Source: Obelidium mucronatum (lineage: Eukaryota; Chytridiomycota; Chytridiomycetes; Chytridiales; Chytriomycetaceae). Taken from it: a DNA stretch of 64,000 nucleotides. Under the pieces are notes generated by a model that searched no databases, was not told the DNA's origin, and saw nothing but the letters and a program-made list of their open reading frames with translations. Location: positions 930,001 through 994,000 of the forward strand of contig JAIVFH010000001.1 in the NCBI GenBank assembly GCA_025765595.1, written 5' to 3'. This document shows positions 42,270-51,575 of this stretch, piece after piece; positions within the stretch are counted from its first letter, which is position 1, and every line of letters starts with the position of its first letter. A program made the translations under genes and the position numbers.

Positions 42270-44164
42270 TTAAGCCTGGTAAGTGGAGGAAGCAACGCGA
42301 CCACCACGACCAGTCCAGTTGGTGTGGATCCACTCTCCCTTCTCACCGGCAGATTCAAGCTGGTATGTGTGGGCACCAAAGTAGTCACGTTGGGCTTGGA
42401 GCAAGTTGGCTGGAACTCTGGCACTGCGGTAACCGTCGTAGAAGCTCAGGGCAGTAGAGAAGGCTGGCACTGGGACTCCCAAAAGGACAGAGTGGGAAAC
42501 AACACGACGGAAAGATGGAACACAGCGGTGGATAACTTGGGTGAAGAATGGGTCCAAGAGCAAGTTTTGGAGTCCTGGGTTAGACTTGAAGGCGTTGGTG
42601 ATGTCTCCCAAGAAACGGGAGCGGATAATGCATCCTCCTCTCCACATGAGAGCAATACCACCGTAGTTCAAGTTCCAGCCTTCAGCCTTAGCAGCCTCAC
42701 GCAACTCCATGAATCCTTGGGCGTAGGAGATGATCTTGGCGGCATACATGGCTTGGCGAATGTCTTCGATCATAGCTTCCTTGTCACCAGTGAACTTGGT
42801 GTTCGCTGGGCCTTCAAGAATCTTGCTGGCGGCAACACGCTCATCCTTCAAGGCAGAAAGACAACGAGCAAACACGGCCTCTCCAATCAAAGTAACTGGG
42901 ATACCCAAGTCCAAAGCAGAGATAGCAGTCCTGTAACAAAACTATGAGAAAAATAACGGACGGTAGAAGTATCTGTAATCACCATTTTCCAGTTCCCTTC
43001 TGTCCAGCAGTGTCACGGATCTTCTCAACCAATGGCTTTCCATCTTCATCCTTGAACTTCAAGATGTCACGAGTAATTTCAATCAAGAAAGAGTCAAGCT
43101 CTCCTTGGTTCCACTTGTCAAAGACAGCGGACATTTCGTCATGGTTCAATCCAACGACATCCTTCAACAATTGGTAGGCTTCACAGATAATTTGCATGTC
43201 ACCGTATTCAATACCGTTGTGGACCATCTTGACGTAGTGCCCAGAGCCTCCTTCACCGACCCAGTCGCAACAAGCTTCACCGCTTGCAGTCTTGGCAGCA
43301 ATAGCTTGGAAAATTGGCTGAATGTGTGGCCTTTTATTAAAAAAGAGTCAATAATTCAAATCAAGATAGTTTCAGGACGAGAGTAACACACCATGCAGCT
43401 GGAGAACCTCCTGGCATCAAAGAAGGACCGTAACGGGCACCTTCTTCACCTCCAGAAACACCGGCTCCAACAAACAAGAAACCCTTGGCTTCAAGTTCCT
43501 TCACACGACGAATAGAGTCTGGGAAGTGAGAGTTTCCACCGTCAATGATAATGTCACCCTTCTCGAGGAATGGAAGGATTTGGGCAATGAAGTCGTCGAC
43601 TGCAGATCCAGCCTTAACCAAGAGCATAATCTTTCTTGGGGTCTTGAGCTTGGAGCACAAGTCCTGAATAGAGCGGGCTCCAATGATCTTGGTTCCTGGT
43701 TTGCTTTACCCGTTAATTTCAAATTGTTGACAGGCGGAAAAAAAACGGCTCACCCTTAGCTTCGTTGGCCAAGAACTGGTCAACCTTCTCGACAGTTCGG
43801 TTGAAAGCACAGACCTATAGATTCATGAAGCATTTAGATTAATTGCGCTTTTGCAGTTTTACACCAGGGTAACTTACAGTGAATCCGTGGTCGTTCATGT
43901 TCAAGATAAGGTTTTGACCCTATGATAAGGAGTCACGATCAGCTACCTGAGTTAAATTCGAATAATGAAAAGTAAACTATACCATAACGGCCAATCCAAT
44001 AAGTCCAATATCAGCGCTATCATAGGTTTTTGTACAAAAAAAAACGTGGTTAGCACCAACAAGGTATTGCCAGCACGATCCCAAGTTCGGGAACCACCAG
44101 GGAGATCAAAGAGATCGCAGAAATATTATAAAGAGACAGCAGTGTGTGGTACTCACGTAGCCAT
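42270..44164 (-). CDS. GND1: 6-Phosphogluconate dehydrogenase, decarboxylating
   Basis: Oxidises 6-phosphogluconate to ribulose 5-phosphate with NADP+ in the pentose phosphate pathway, cytosol; about 485 residues. Seven exons: 44164-44157, 44016-43983, 43919-43878, 43814-43754, 43695-43392, 43330-42983, 42930-42270. The first exon has only 8 bases (MAT). Signatures: [15 protein letters not shown] (dinucleotide fold), [79 protein letters not shown] (catalytic Lys and substrate His/Asn), and the C-tail [16 protein letters not shown]. Five small exons at the 5' end and strong codon bias suggest high expression with 5' intron control. Confidence 0.96.
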
Positions 44165-44293
44165 TGCGATGCGAAGAGATGCTTTGATTTTCGGATGAAT
44201 TTCAATCCCCAAAATTCGTTATCGCTTCTGAATGACACCACAACCATGAAATGACTTTTTTTTCGAAACTACAACCAACACAGATTTTTCTTA

Positions 44294-45388
44294 TTATAAC
44301 CACATTTCGTACATTAAAACCCACTTCTTTCTTTCAGTTGGATCACTGCGTTCCAAGGACCTTCGTTCCTCCGATACTTCTTCAGCAATGTGAAATAGCC
44401 CATCTTCGAGGCCCATCGGCCCAATTTTGACTTCCCCAATCTTTTTGACAGTAAATCCAAATGATTCACGCGCTTTTCGAAAGAAGGCATCTATTGTTTC
44501 CCTTGAAGTGTGGAGACCGGCTGCAATGTGAGCCTTAGATTGGCCACCAGCAGAACCATGATCCAGAGAAAGGAGAGCAAATACATCTGATAAAAGGTCC
44601 ATGTGTGCCGTTGGAATCCACAGTAAATCAGCCATGAAAATTACAACCGGTGAAGTTATCCGGCTATGATCAAGGCAGCCCAGTATTTAAATAACACATT
44701 GATTCAAATATGAATTGCGCCCATACCTTATAATCTTATTCAAAGAGTCCTTGTTTCCCCAAGCATGCCCCAAGACATCCCACCATATTCCATCATAACT
44801 ATTGCCTCTCGCCGCGTACCTAAACCCATCCCCAAACACTTTTTCATAGTTCAATTCCAGAGCTTTAATGATTCCTTCATCTGGATAATCCGTGGAAATA
44901 ACACGCTGGGCACCACAGGCACCAGCCACCAATCCACACAATCCGACACCAGCACCAAGTTCAATTACAGTCAAGTCTTTAACATTGACAGTTCCAGCCG
45001 CAGTCGATCGACATAATGCGAATGCAGCTTGCCAAATATGATGAGCCATTAGAGGAGTAGAGGCGTCTTGGGCGGGAGTTGGTACAATCAGCTTGAACGA
45101 GTGGTGCGCCTTTGAGGCCAACTGCGGGAACCGAGAGACAAGAGACGTATCGAATTCGTGAGAGTAAATCGAGCCAGGGCTTCCAACAGCTTGAATCATG
45201 TCAGGTCGTACTACTATGTATTGATGCCATTTTGGTAAACTCACCAAACTGAGGCTCTTCAAATACACATCCCAATCCCTAGCAAGCGATTTTCAAAACT
45301 GTTTTGAGTTGTTGGGCGCCCCTCAGAGTGGTTTTGCCGTCCTCACCGCCTCAAACACGTCGAGAACATCATCTTCAGTGGAAGACAT
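44294..45388 (-). CDS. EFM7/METTL21-type lysine methyltransferase
   Basis: Seven-beta-strand SAM-dependent methyltransferase; yeast Efm7 (Nnt1) modifies elongation factor 1A at its N-end. The likely start is 45388 (MSSTEDDVLDVFEA), spliced to LGCVFEEPQF, a typical N-end of the family. The core has HHIWQAAFALC, VIELGAGVGLCGLVAGACGA (SAM-binding), VISTDYPDEGIIKAL and GNSYDGIWWDVLGHAWG. A last intron (gtatgg...gatcatag) leads to VIFMADLLWIPTAHMDLL and FTVKKIGEVKIGPM. One splice near 45240 is uncertain: the apparent intron would be 31 bp. Other family members (VCP or HSP70 methylating) cannot be excluded. Confidence 0.8.
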
Positions 45389-45481
45389 GAAGAAAAATCA
45401 CCAAAAAAGAAAGGAAAAGGGAGCAGCAAAACTGTTGTTTTTTTATATAATCATCCATACTATCCAAGAATATCAAGAATA

Positions 45482-46580
45482 TCAAAAGAAAATGCCAGAA
45501 TTAAAAAATGATTCCAAGATAGGGTTCTCATATGCTGCGACACCAATGCATTCCGAAAGTGGTTTCACAACGCGCCCATTTCTGATCAGAATATCAAGGT
45601 TTTCACCAACAACAGTTGCGGTCTCACTGAAATGATTTTAAGTTGATAATAATAAACCCAAGTTTTTTGGAAAAGAAAACTTACAGAAACAAGTCATGCT
45701 CCAAAGAAATAGGCATCGTTACTCCTTGATCCATCCAAGACTGGAAAGCTCTTGGCACTTGGTCCATGTTTCCTGTTCCAACATATCTCCAGTCTTCAGA
45801 ATCAACGGCCCAAGTGACAGCAGAAAGGCCAACCAAAGCAGCAAGACCTCGAACGCGATCATCAATGGACCCGTCTGTAACAAAAAAAAAACAATTTATA
45901 AATGTCAGGCGCTGCAAGAATAAAGATAAATTACTCCTCACATGGTGGCCGGAAAAAGGAAGGACAACTCCAAGAACTTGATGAATCGCTTTCGCCCCAT
46001 ACACAAGCTCAGAAATAACTTGATCATCACTCAAAGTCACCAAGTCGGCGTGAGACCACGTATGAATTCCAATTTCGTGACCAGCTTGATACGTCTCGCG
46101 AAGAACGTCGGGATAATCTTGAATGTTGGAACCAATGACCCAGAATGTTGCTTTCATGTTGACGTTGCCAAAGTCTGTTTTATACACTTTGAGTTAAAGA
46201 AACTCTTTAGGAATAAACGGAAAAAAAAATACAAGCTTTACATTTCAGAACTGTGGCGGTAGCAGAAGAGGGACCATCATCGAAAGACGCACCCCAAACG
46301 TTCGTAAATGAGCCTGTGCATGACTTGATGTCTTCTGTGGGAACCACAACTTTTCCCACAAACTGCTTGAAGTATGTGGTCCATTCTGGCATGGCTGGAG
46401 CTGGAGAATTCTGAAGTGGAGCCCACCCAAAAAAGTTGGTGCTAGATTTCATTGAAGCGTTCAGTGACACTGTGTCGGTTTTTTTTTTCAATGGGGTTTC
46501 GCAAACCTTGAACGATTGACATCTTGAGACAAGGTCGGTGAAACAAGGAAAATAGCGAGAAGGAAAAGAGTAGGTAGCAT
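45482..46580 (-). CDS. Secreted polysaccharide (chitin) deacetylase, NodB fold, apparent frameshift
   Basis: Signal peptide MLPTLFLLAIFLVSPTLS starts at 46580. Exons about 46580-46507, 46441-46242, then from about 46188, with later ones at 45887-45685 and 45638-45482. NodB motifs: ASFDDGPS (both metal/catalytic Asp), HEIGIHTWSHADL (metal His pair), RPPYG split by an intron, and LEHDLF near the end. Between AIHQVLGVVLP and FFRPPYG the frame slips by one: a run of five T near 45950 would need six. With six the motif is perfect. Either the gene is newly broken or the base call is wrong. Deacetylating chitin to chitosan in the wall is the family role. Confidence 0.82.
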
Positions 46581-46795
46581 TGTTTGGGATTGGACTTGCT
46601 TTGTTATTACACTTGTACGGTTTTATACCTGTTAGGACCCCTTTTGTGGATACCAGGGGGTAAATTTCAGGAGCCGACAACGAAAACAAGACCTGAGATG
46701 TATAATCAAAAACTGAAACTCTATTGTGGCCATGGAAGAGAGGAAAACTTTAAGATAGATTCTATCTTGAAACGGACACGACAGAAAAAGTAAAG

Positions 46796-46867
46796 CTCCG
46801 AAACGGGGAATTGAACCCCGGTCGCCGCCGTGAGAGGGCGGAATCTTAGCCACTAGACGATTTCGGA
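46796..46867 (-). tRNA. tRNA-Glu (anticodon CUC)
   Basis: 72 nt cloverleaf on the minus strand. Acceptor TCCGAAA pairs with TTTCGGA; D arm CGTCTAGTGGCTAAGA; anticodon stem CCGCC/GGCGG with loop CTCTCAC giving anticodon CTC; T arm CCGGGGTTCAATTCCCCG. No intron. A short T-run follows the 3' end (ctttactttttctg), fitting Pol III termination. Confidence 0.95.
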
Positions 46868-47145
46868 TGATGATCAACAGGATATTAGCTGTATATAAAT
46901 TCATAAAATAGACTGTAACCACCACGGTAATCTCGATGACTTTGGCGTTACAACTTCTTTATCAAACCAAACTCATTAATTAAATCCTGAGAGAAAAGAA
47001 TGAGCATAGGAAGCTCAATCAAGCCATTTTAAAGAACAAAATAGATTTCTTTGAAGTTACCGAGTCAAAAAGATGTATACAGACTTTCCACTATTAAGAA
47101 TTAATTTATTTTACATTGGACTATTTACTACTATTTTTTTTTGTT

Positions 47146-48172
47146 ATGTGGAAATCAACAGTTTTGCTCGCCCTTTTCGCCGCTTCAACGACGTTTGCAC
47201 AGAATGCCGTCCAGGCACCAAACCAACATATCCGTAAGAGATCTTATTACGCCAAAGATCTGATTTTTAAGGATGATCTAAAACCCCCTCTACCATATCT
47301 TTTTTGTGATCCCCACAGCATTCAACATGGGCGATCTAGTGTCAATCGACTGCCCCATCATCCACCCGAACGGCAGCATCTCCGAAACCGAATACGAACC
47401 CCTCCACTGCGCCGACACAAACACCCCACTCCAACTCCCTTACGGAATGGACGCCCTCCTCCAATGCGTATGGGCGCTCGACCCCAAAATGTACTCCATG
47501 ATATCCAACTCTCTCGCCATGAAGGCAGCGTACAGCTGCAGAGTCCCCATGTCGAAAGAAAAGACCATTTATTTCCCGCTTACTTTCTCGTTCTGGGGGA
47601 AAGTGGAGGAGGGGCATATTCATTTGATGACGCATTGGAATTTCTTGTTCCATGCGATGGATGGGTTCTTTTTGGGGGGTACGGTTTATCCGTTGAGGGA
47701 TCATTGGGTGATGGCTGTGGAGAATAGTGTTATCATGATTCATGGGCCAGTCAGGTATTTACTTTGTTTTTTTGCTATTGCATGATCATAGCATACGCTG
47801 ACAACCATTCCAAAAAAAAGATGGTTCGCTGGTCATACATTCGAAGGAACTCTCCAGGATGCTTGGCTGGCGCAACCCGATGGAACCAGCGATCCAGGAA
47901 CAATCCCTCAAAACAATGCTGCGAACGCTGAAAAGGGACCTCCACCACCTCGACCGATTATTGCAAACAAGAATGCGGCAGCAAATGGTGGGAACGTGCG
48001 TCCAGTCAAGGAAAAGGATCTTCCAACTGTTTCAAAACTCATGTCGGCTGTTCCGCGACCTGTTTTCATTGGATATATTTTCCTGAGTATTGCTGCGACT
48101 GTTGGGATTGCTGCGCTTGTGTATTATGCGTATCTCAAGCCAAAGCTTTTGTTGGAAAAGAAGAAACAGTGA
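47146..48172 (+). CDS. Type I membrane protein of unknown family
   Basis: About 291 residues; exons 47146-47233, 47319-47754, 47821-48172. A signal peptide (STVLLALFAASTTFAQ) is followed by a conserved-looking luminal domain: FNMGDLVSIDCPIIHPNGSI, CADTNTPLQLPYGMDALLQC, CRVPMSKEKTIYFPLTFSFW, GHIHLMTHWNFLFHAMDGFF and GGTVYPLRDHW, FAGHTFEGTLQDAW. A Pro/Asn linker, one transmembrane helix (PVFIGYIFLSIAATVGIAALVYYAY) and a Lys-rich end (LLLEKKKQ) follow; the KKKQ end resembles an ER-retrieval dilysine. I do not recognise the domain. His-rich strands might bind metal or be structural. A degenerate copy follows immediately. Confidence 0.65.
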
Positions 48173-48239
48173 TTTTTTTTTTTTTTGCGTGATGGCTGCG
48201 GTGTTCAAATTTGGAAAATAAAGTACATGTTGCTTCACT

Positions 48240-48600
48240 CCCTCAACCTCTTTCTTATAATATCCATCGCAATAAGCTCGGGAAACCCAAGGATGCAGCC
48301 CCCTTCATCGCCGGTTTTGACTTCCTTTCAACAAACACAACTCCAATGCTAATACAATTCGGAGTCGACGCGGCGCTTCAATGCGCATGTCAACTTGACC
48401 CAACCACGTACAACATGATTCTAAGCTCCTTAACATGGAAGGACCAAGTTATACTTGTCGTGCTCTGGTATCGAAAGACGCGACAATCTATTTCCCGTTA
48501 TCCTTTTTCGTTTTGGGACGCGTTGAGCATGATGGATCGCATCATATTAGGACGCATTGGAGCTTAATGTTTCATGCCTTGAATGGGTTCTTATGTTTTC
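48240..48600 (+). pseudogene. Truncated, frameshifted copy of the preceding membrane protein gene
   Basis: It aligns with the middle of the upstream protein: STNTTPMLIQFGVDAALQC, LDPTTYNMILSSLT, then in another frame GPSYTCRALVSKDATIYFPL, HHIRTHWSLMFHALNGF. The frame changes near 48435. The signal peptide, N-terminal part, stalk and anchor are missing, and a stop follows in T-rich sequence. Amino-acid similarity is only moderate, so the tandem duplication is old. Confidence 0.8.
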
Positions 48601-48670
48601 CTTCTTTTTTGCTTTTGTTTTTTGGGTTCAATGAAATTCCATCGCAGCCGAAAATAGAAAACACACCGTC

Positions 48671-49306
48671 ATGCCGTCTGAGTACAGTCCAGGCGGCGAC
48701 TTGATCTTCTTCTACATTATTCTGGCGACAGTTGGATTCTACTTTTTCTTCAAATGCGTGTGCCCCCTGTTCTTCCGGCGGCATCGCAAACGGCTGTTTG
48801 AGCACCGGCAGCGGCTGCAGGACGAAGAGTTCCAGCAGGAGGTCGAGCGCCACCGCCGCGGCTTGCTGTTGCTGCGGGCAGTCAACGGGCATCCCGCACG
48901 GGCGCGGGATGGCGAAGCGGCGTGGGACGACGGCGCGAGCGTGACGAGCTCGGAGGTGGACGCGGCGCTGCAGCGCGTGGCTGTTGCGTCCGGCGGCGAA
49001 GACGTGGCGCTGGCGCGGTCGCGCAGCTGCGCAACGACGCTGCCGCGGTACTCTGCGGGCGGACTCGACTCGGTCGGTGATTCGCTGGAAGTCGAAGAAC
49101 TCGACTCGCTCGAACAAGACCTCGAACAACACCACGAAGAAGAACTCCAGCCCTTCCTCGTCAGCCTCGTCAGTCGCCGCGACGCGTCGCCCGAGCGCAG
49201 CCGCGGCCGCACCGCCGTCGACGGTGAAGCGCAACGGTCGCGGAGCCGCTCTGTGCGCTCGATGCCGCCGGCGTACGACGGCGCTGCCAATGTCGATGTC
49301 GATTAA
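48671..49306 (+). CDS. One-pass membrane protein with PY motifs, array member 1
   Basis: 211 residues, intronless. A short N-end (MPSEYSPGGD), one transmembrane helix (LIFFYIILATVGFYFFFKC), then a basic juxtamembrane stretch (RRHRKRLFEHRQRL) and a long cytoplasmic tail encoded by GC-rich DNA. The tail has TLPRYSAGG (LPxY) and, near the C-end, SMPPAYDG (PPxY). Acidic EELDSLEQDLEQHHEEE and Arg/Ser repeats lie between. Layout equals yeast Rcr1/Rcr2 and similar adaptors that bring Rsp5/Nedd4 ubiquitin ligases to membrane cargo; homology to them cannot be shown by eye. Confidence 0.65.
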   Translation: MPSEYSPGGDLIFFYIILATVGFYFFFKCVCPLFFRRHRKRLFEHRQRLQDEEFQQEVERHRRGLLLLRAVNGHPARARDGEAAWDDGASVTSSEVDAALQRVAVASGGEDVALARSRSCATTLPRYSAGGLDSVGDSLEVEELDSLEQDLEQHHEEELQPFLVSLVSRRDASPERSRGRTAVDGEAQRSRSRSVRSMPPAYDGAANVDVD

Positions 49307-49468
49307 CTTATTGTGTTGTGTTGTGTTGTTGTTGTGTTGTTCTGATGGACTCTTTTTAACTTTGTTTGTAACTTTGTTTGTAACTTTGTATTTGAATATA
49401 TTCCTTGCGTGTCTCTGTCAAGTCAGAGAAGCAGCGCGCACAGAAGTCCTTCCAATTTAAAATTGTTA

Positions 49469-50004
49469 ATGAATGACACGGCTGTCAGCGCGGCGATAAC
49501 AGAGTCAGACACAGCCACCCAACGCGACGACCCGGTACATGTCTGCCAAGCCATTGCACTAGCTCCTAACGTTCCAAAAAATTACTTTAGTTCTTGAAGT
49601 ACATCTGGGTCGTTGTCGTGGCTGCCGTTCTTGCCCTCATTCTTATGAAAAGCCTCATTACATGTCTTTACAAGCGCTACTACCTCCACCAACAGGAAGC
49701 AATCAACCGGATAGTCGACCGGATACTCGGTGTCGAAACTGATGATTCGAGTCTGATTCAATGGTCCGTCGGCGGCCGCAGACTGCGCCGGACTACCGGC
49801 AGGTTGGCTGCTTCATCCTCGTCTTCGTCTTCATCGTCTTCTTTATTTCACGATTCAAATCCTTCAAACTCATTGAATCGACCGCAAATACGAACGGCCG
49901 ATGAAGCGCTGCCAGTGTACAATGTCGGTTGGCTTGTCTCTGAAAGTGCCGATGCGTCTCACACTTCCCCACCGCCTTACGACTCACAAACACGCTCAGG
50001 ATGA
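49469..50004 (+). CDS. One-pass membrane protein with PY motifs, array member 2
   Basis: 159 residues; exons 49469-49534 and 49591-50004. Exon 1 encodes only a polar N-end (MNDTAVSAAITESD...), and exon 2 opens directly into the helix (YIWVVVVAAVLALILMKSLI). After a basic CLYKRYYLHQQ comes NRIVDRILGVETDDSSLIQW, shared in pattern with member 3, then a polySer run, ALPVYNVGWL (LPxY) and SPPPYDSQ (PPxY) close to the end. Confidence 0.7.
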
Positions 50005-50276
50005 TTGTGCCTGTCCCTGCTACACCCAAAGACTTGTTGTGCCTCATATTCGCTTGTCCACTATTGTGGATAAAATAAACACTCGGTTTTTCTCTGTAAA
50101 ACAAGAGTCTCTCACAAGACACCACTCTGTTTGGTATTTGTGTCCAGACACAGCATTTTTTTTTTACTTTATTTGTTGTGATTTCCTGTTTTTGGCTTGT
50201 TCACCATTATTATTTGGAAATTTTTTCAGACTCTTATCGTGAACAATAGAGTTTCAGTTCTGTCTCTTTTAACTCT

Positions 50277-50785
50277 ATGAATGCAACGGAAGTGGAAGGC
50301 GCCGTGAGCACCACTCAGTCCCAATCATCGGCAGCAGAAGAAGTAAGAGCCAAATGTTGGCATGCATCTGCAAACCACTCATCAAACATTTTTAGACGCA
50401 AAAGTATGCCTTGATTGTTGTAGGCTCAATAGCCGGGTTGATACTATTGCAAGTACTACTTCATTGGATCTGGAAACGAATGAGAACCGGCCGGCGGCGG
50501 CACTACCGGATTATGGATCGAATGGTTGATGGGTTGTTTGGAATTGAGTCCGCCGAGGATTCAGTAACGATTCATTGGGAACGGGCCCGCCGGGTATCGC
50601 ATCGATCTGTGGGTGCTCCTCAAGTATCATCAACAAACTCAAGGAATGAGGATGAAGGAGGAGCTCATCAAGATGAGGTCTTGCCAGAGTATGTCCCGAG
50701 ACCCTCCATGGTTGAAATCACAAGACCTCAGAGCACTACTCGATCATTGCCTTCATATTCCCCTCATCCAACAACTAGACCATGA
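50277..50785 (+). CDS. One-pass membrane protein with PY motifs, array member 3
   Basis: 151 residues; exons 50277-50342 and 50396-50785. Again a polar N-end exon (MNATEVEGAVSTTQSQ...) and an intron just before the helix (YALIVVGSIAGLILLQVLL). The tail has IWKRMRTGRRR, then MVDGLFGIESAEDSVTIHW, clearly related to member 2, followed by VLPEYVPRPS and SLPSYSPHP (both LPxY). No PPxY in strict form. Confidence 0.7.
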
Positions 50786-51003
50786 CGGGGGGGTTTTTTT
50801 TTTCTGTTGGTGTCCATGAGATTCTATGTTTTTCGATTGCATGTTCAATAAACACATCCTTTTTTTCCAGTACATCATGCTTATGAGATAATCTCTTTTT
50901 TTTGTTTTTGGAAAGCTGATTTGTGGTGTGCGTTGTGTGTCTGGAAATGCTTGTACTTGATTATTATTGTAATTGAAAAGTATAAGACAAACAACGGATC
51001 AAA

Positions 51004-51464
51004 ATGAACTCGGCGGTACGCTTACTAAATGCGAAAACAAACCGAGAGAATTCTAACTGTGGGGAATACAACTGCTTTCGTTCTAGACCATTCAAGAGTA
51101 CGTGGCTGTTCTGTTTCTGGCAATCGGAGTCTACTACAGTTTGAAATCAGTCTTTGGATGCATAAAAAGGCGACGAGAGCGAGCGAGAAGGATAATAGTC
51201 GATGGCGACGCAGCTGGCGGTTGTACATCTGATTTGGCAGTGGCGGGTGGCACGCATGCTTCAGCATCCCTGGTGGCCAATGGCAACAACTCGCCCAGAG
51301 AGATGGAAGAGTGTCTTCCGAAATACTCGAATGAATGGCTTATTAGCGCAACTCATTCTTCTTCTACCGACGCTGCCCATCATCAGTTGGATTGCCGAGC
51401 GCCGAGTTATCGAGCAGTTCTTGATTCAGAGTCTCGCTTGCGGCCGCCTCAATACACAGTCTGA
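51004..51464 (+). CDS. One-pass membrane protein with PY motifs, array member 4
   Basis: 129 residues; exon 1 (51004-51015) encodes just MNSA, exon 2 is 51087-51464. The intron is again just before the helix (EYVAVLFLAIGVYYSLKSVF). A basic KRRRERARR follows, then ECLPKYSNEWLIS (LPxY, resembling YNVGWLVS of member 2), RAPSYRAV and a final RPPQYTV (PPxY at the C-end). The repeated intron position in members 2-4 supports common descent. Confidence 0.7.
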
Positions 51465-51575
51465 ATCCGAGCAGCAAAAAACTCTTGTACCATATATTCT
51501 GGCCATCTGTAAATCAGTTCAAAATAAACCATCGTGATGTATTTATTTCTTTTTTTTTCTTTGTTGACACAGAAC

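Noticed and set aside
45235..45266. 31-bp intron in the EFM7-like gene as a genuine ultra-short intron
   Set aside because: All other introns here are about 45 bp or longer and the alternative frame is also open through it, so the call is not secure.
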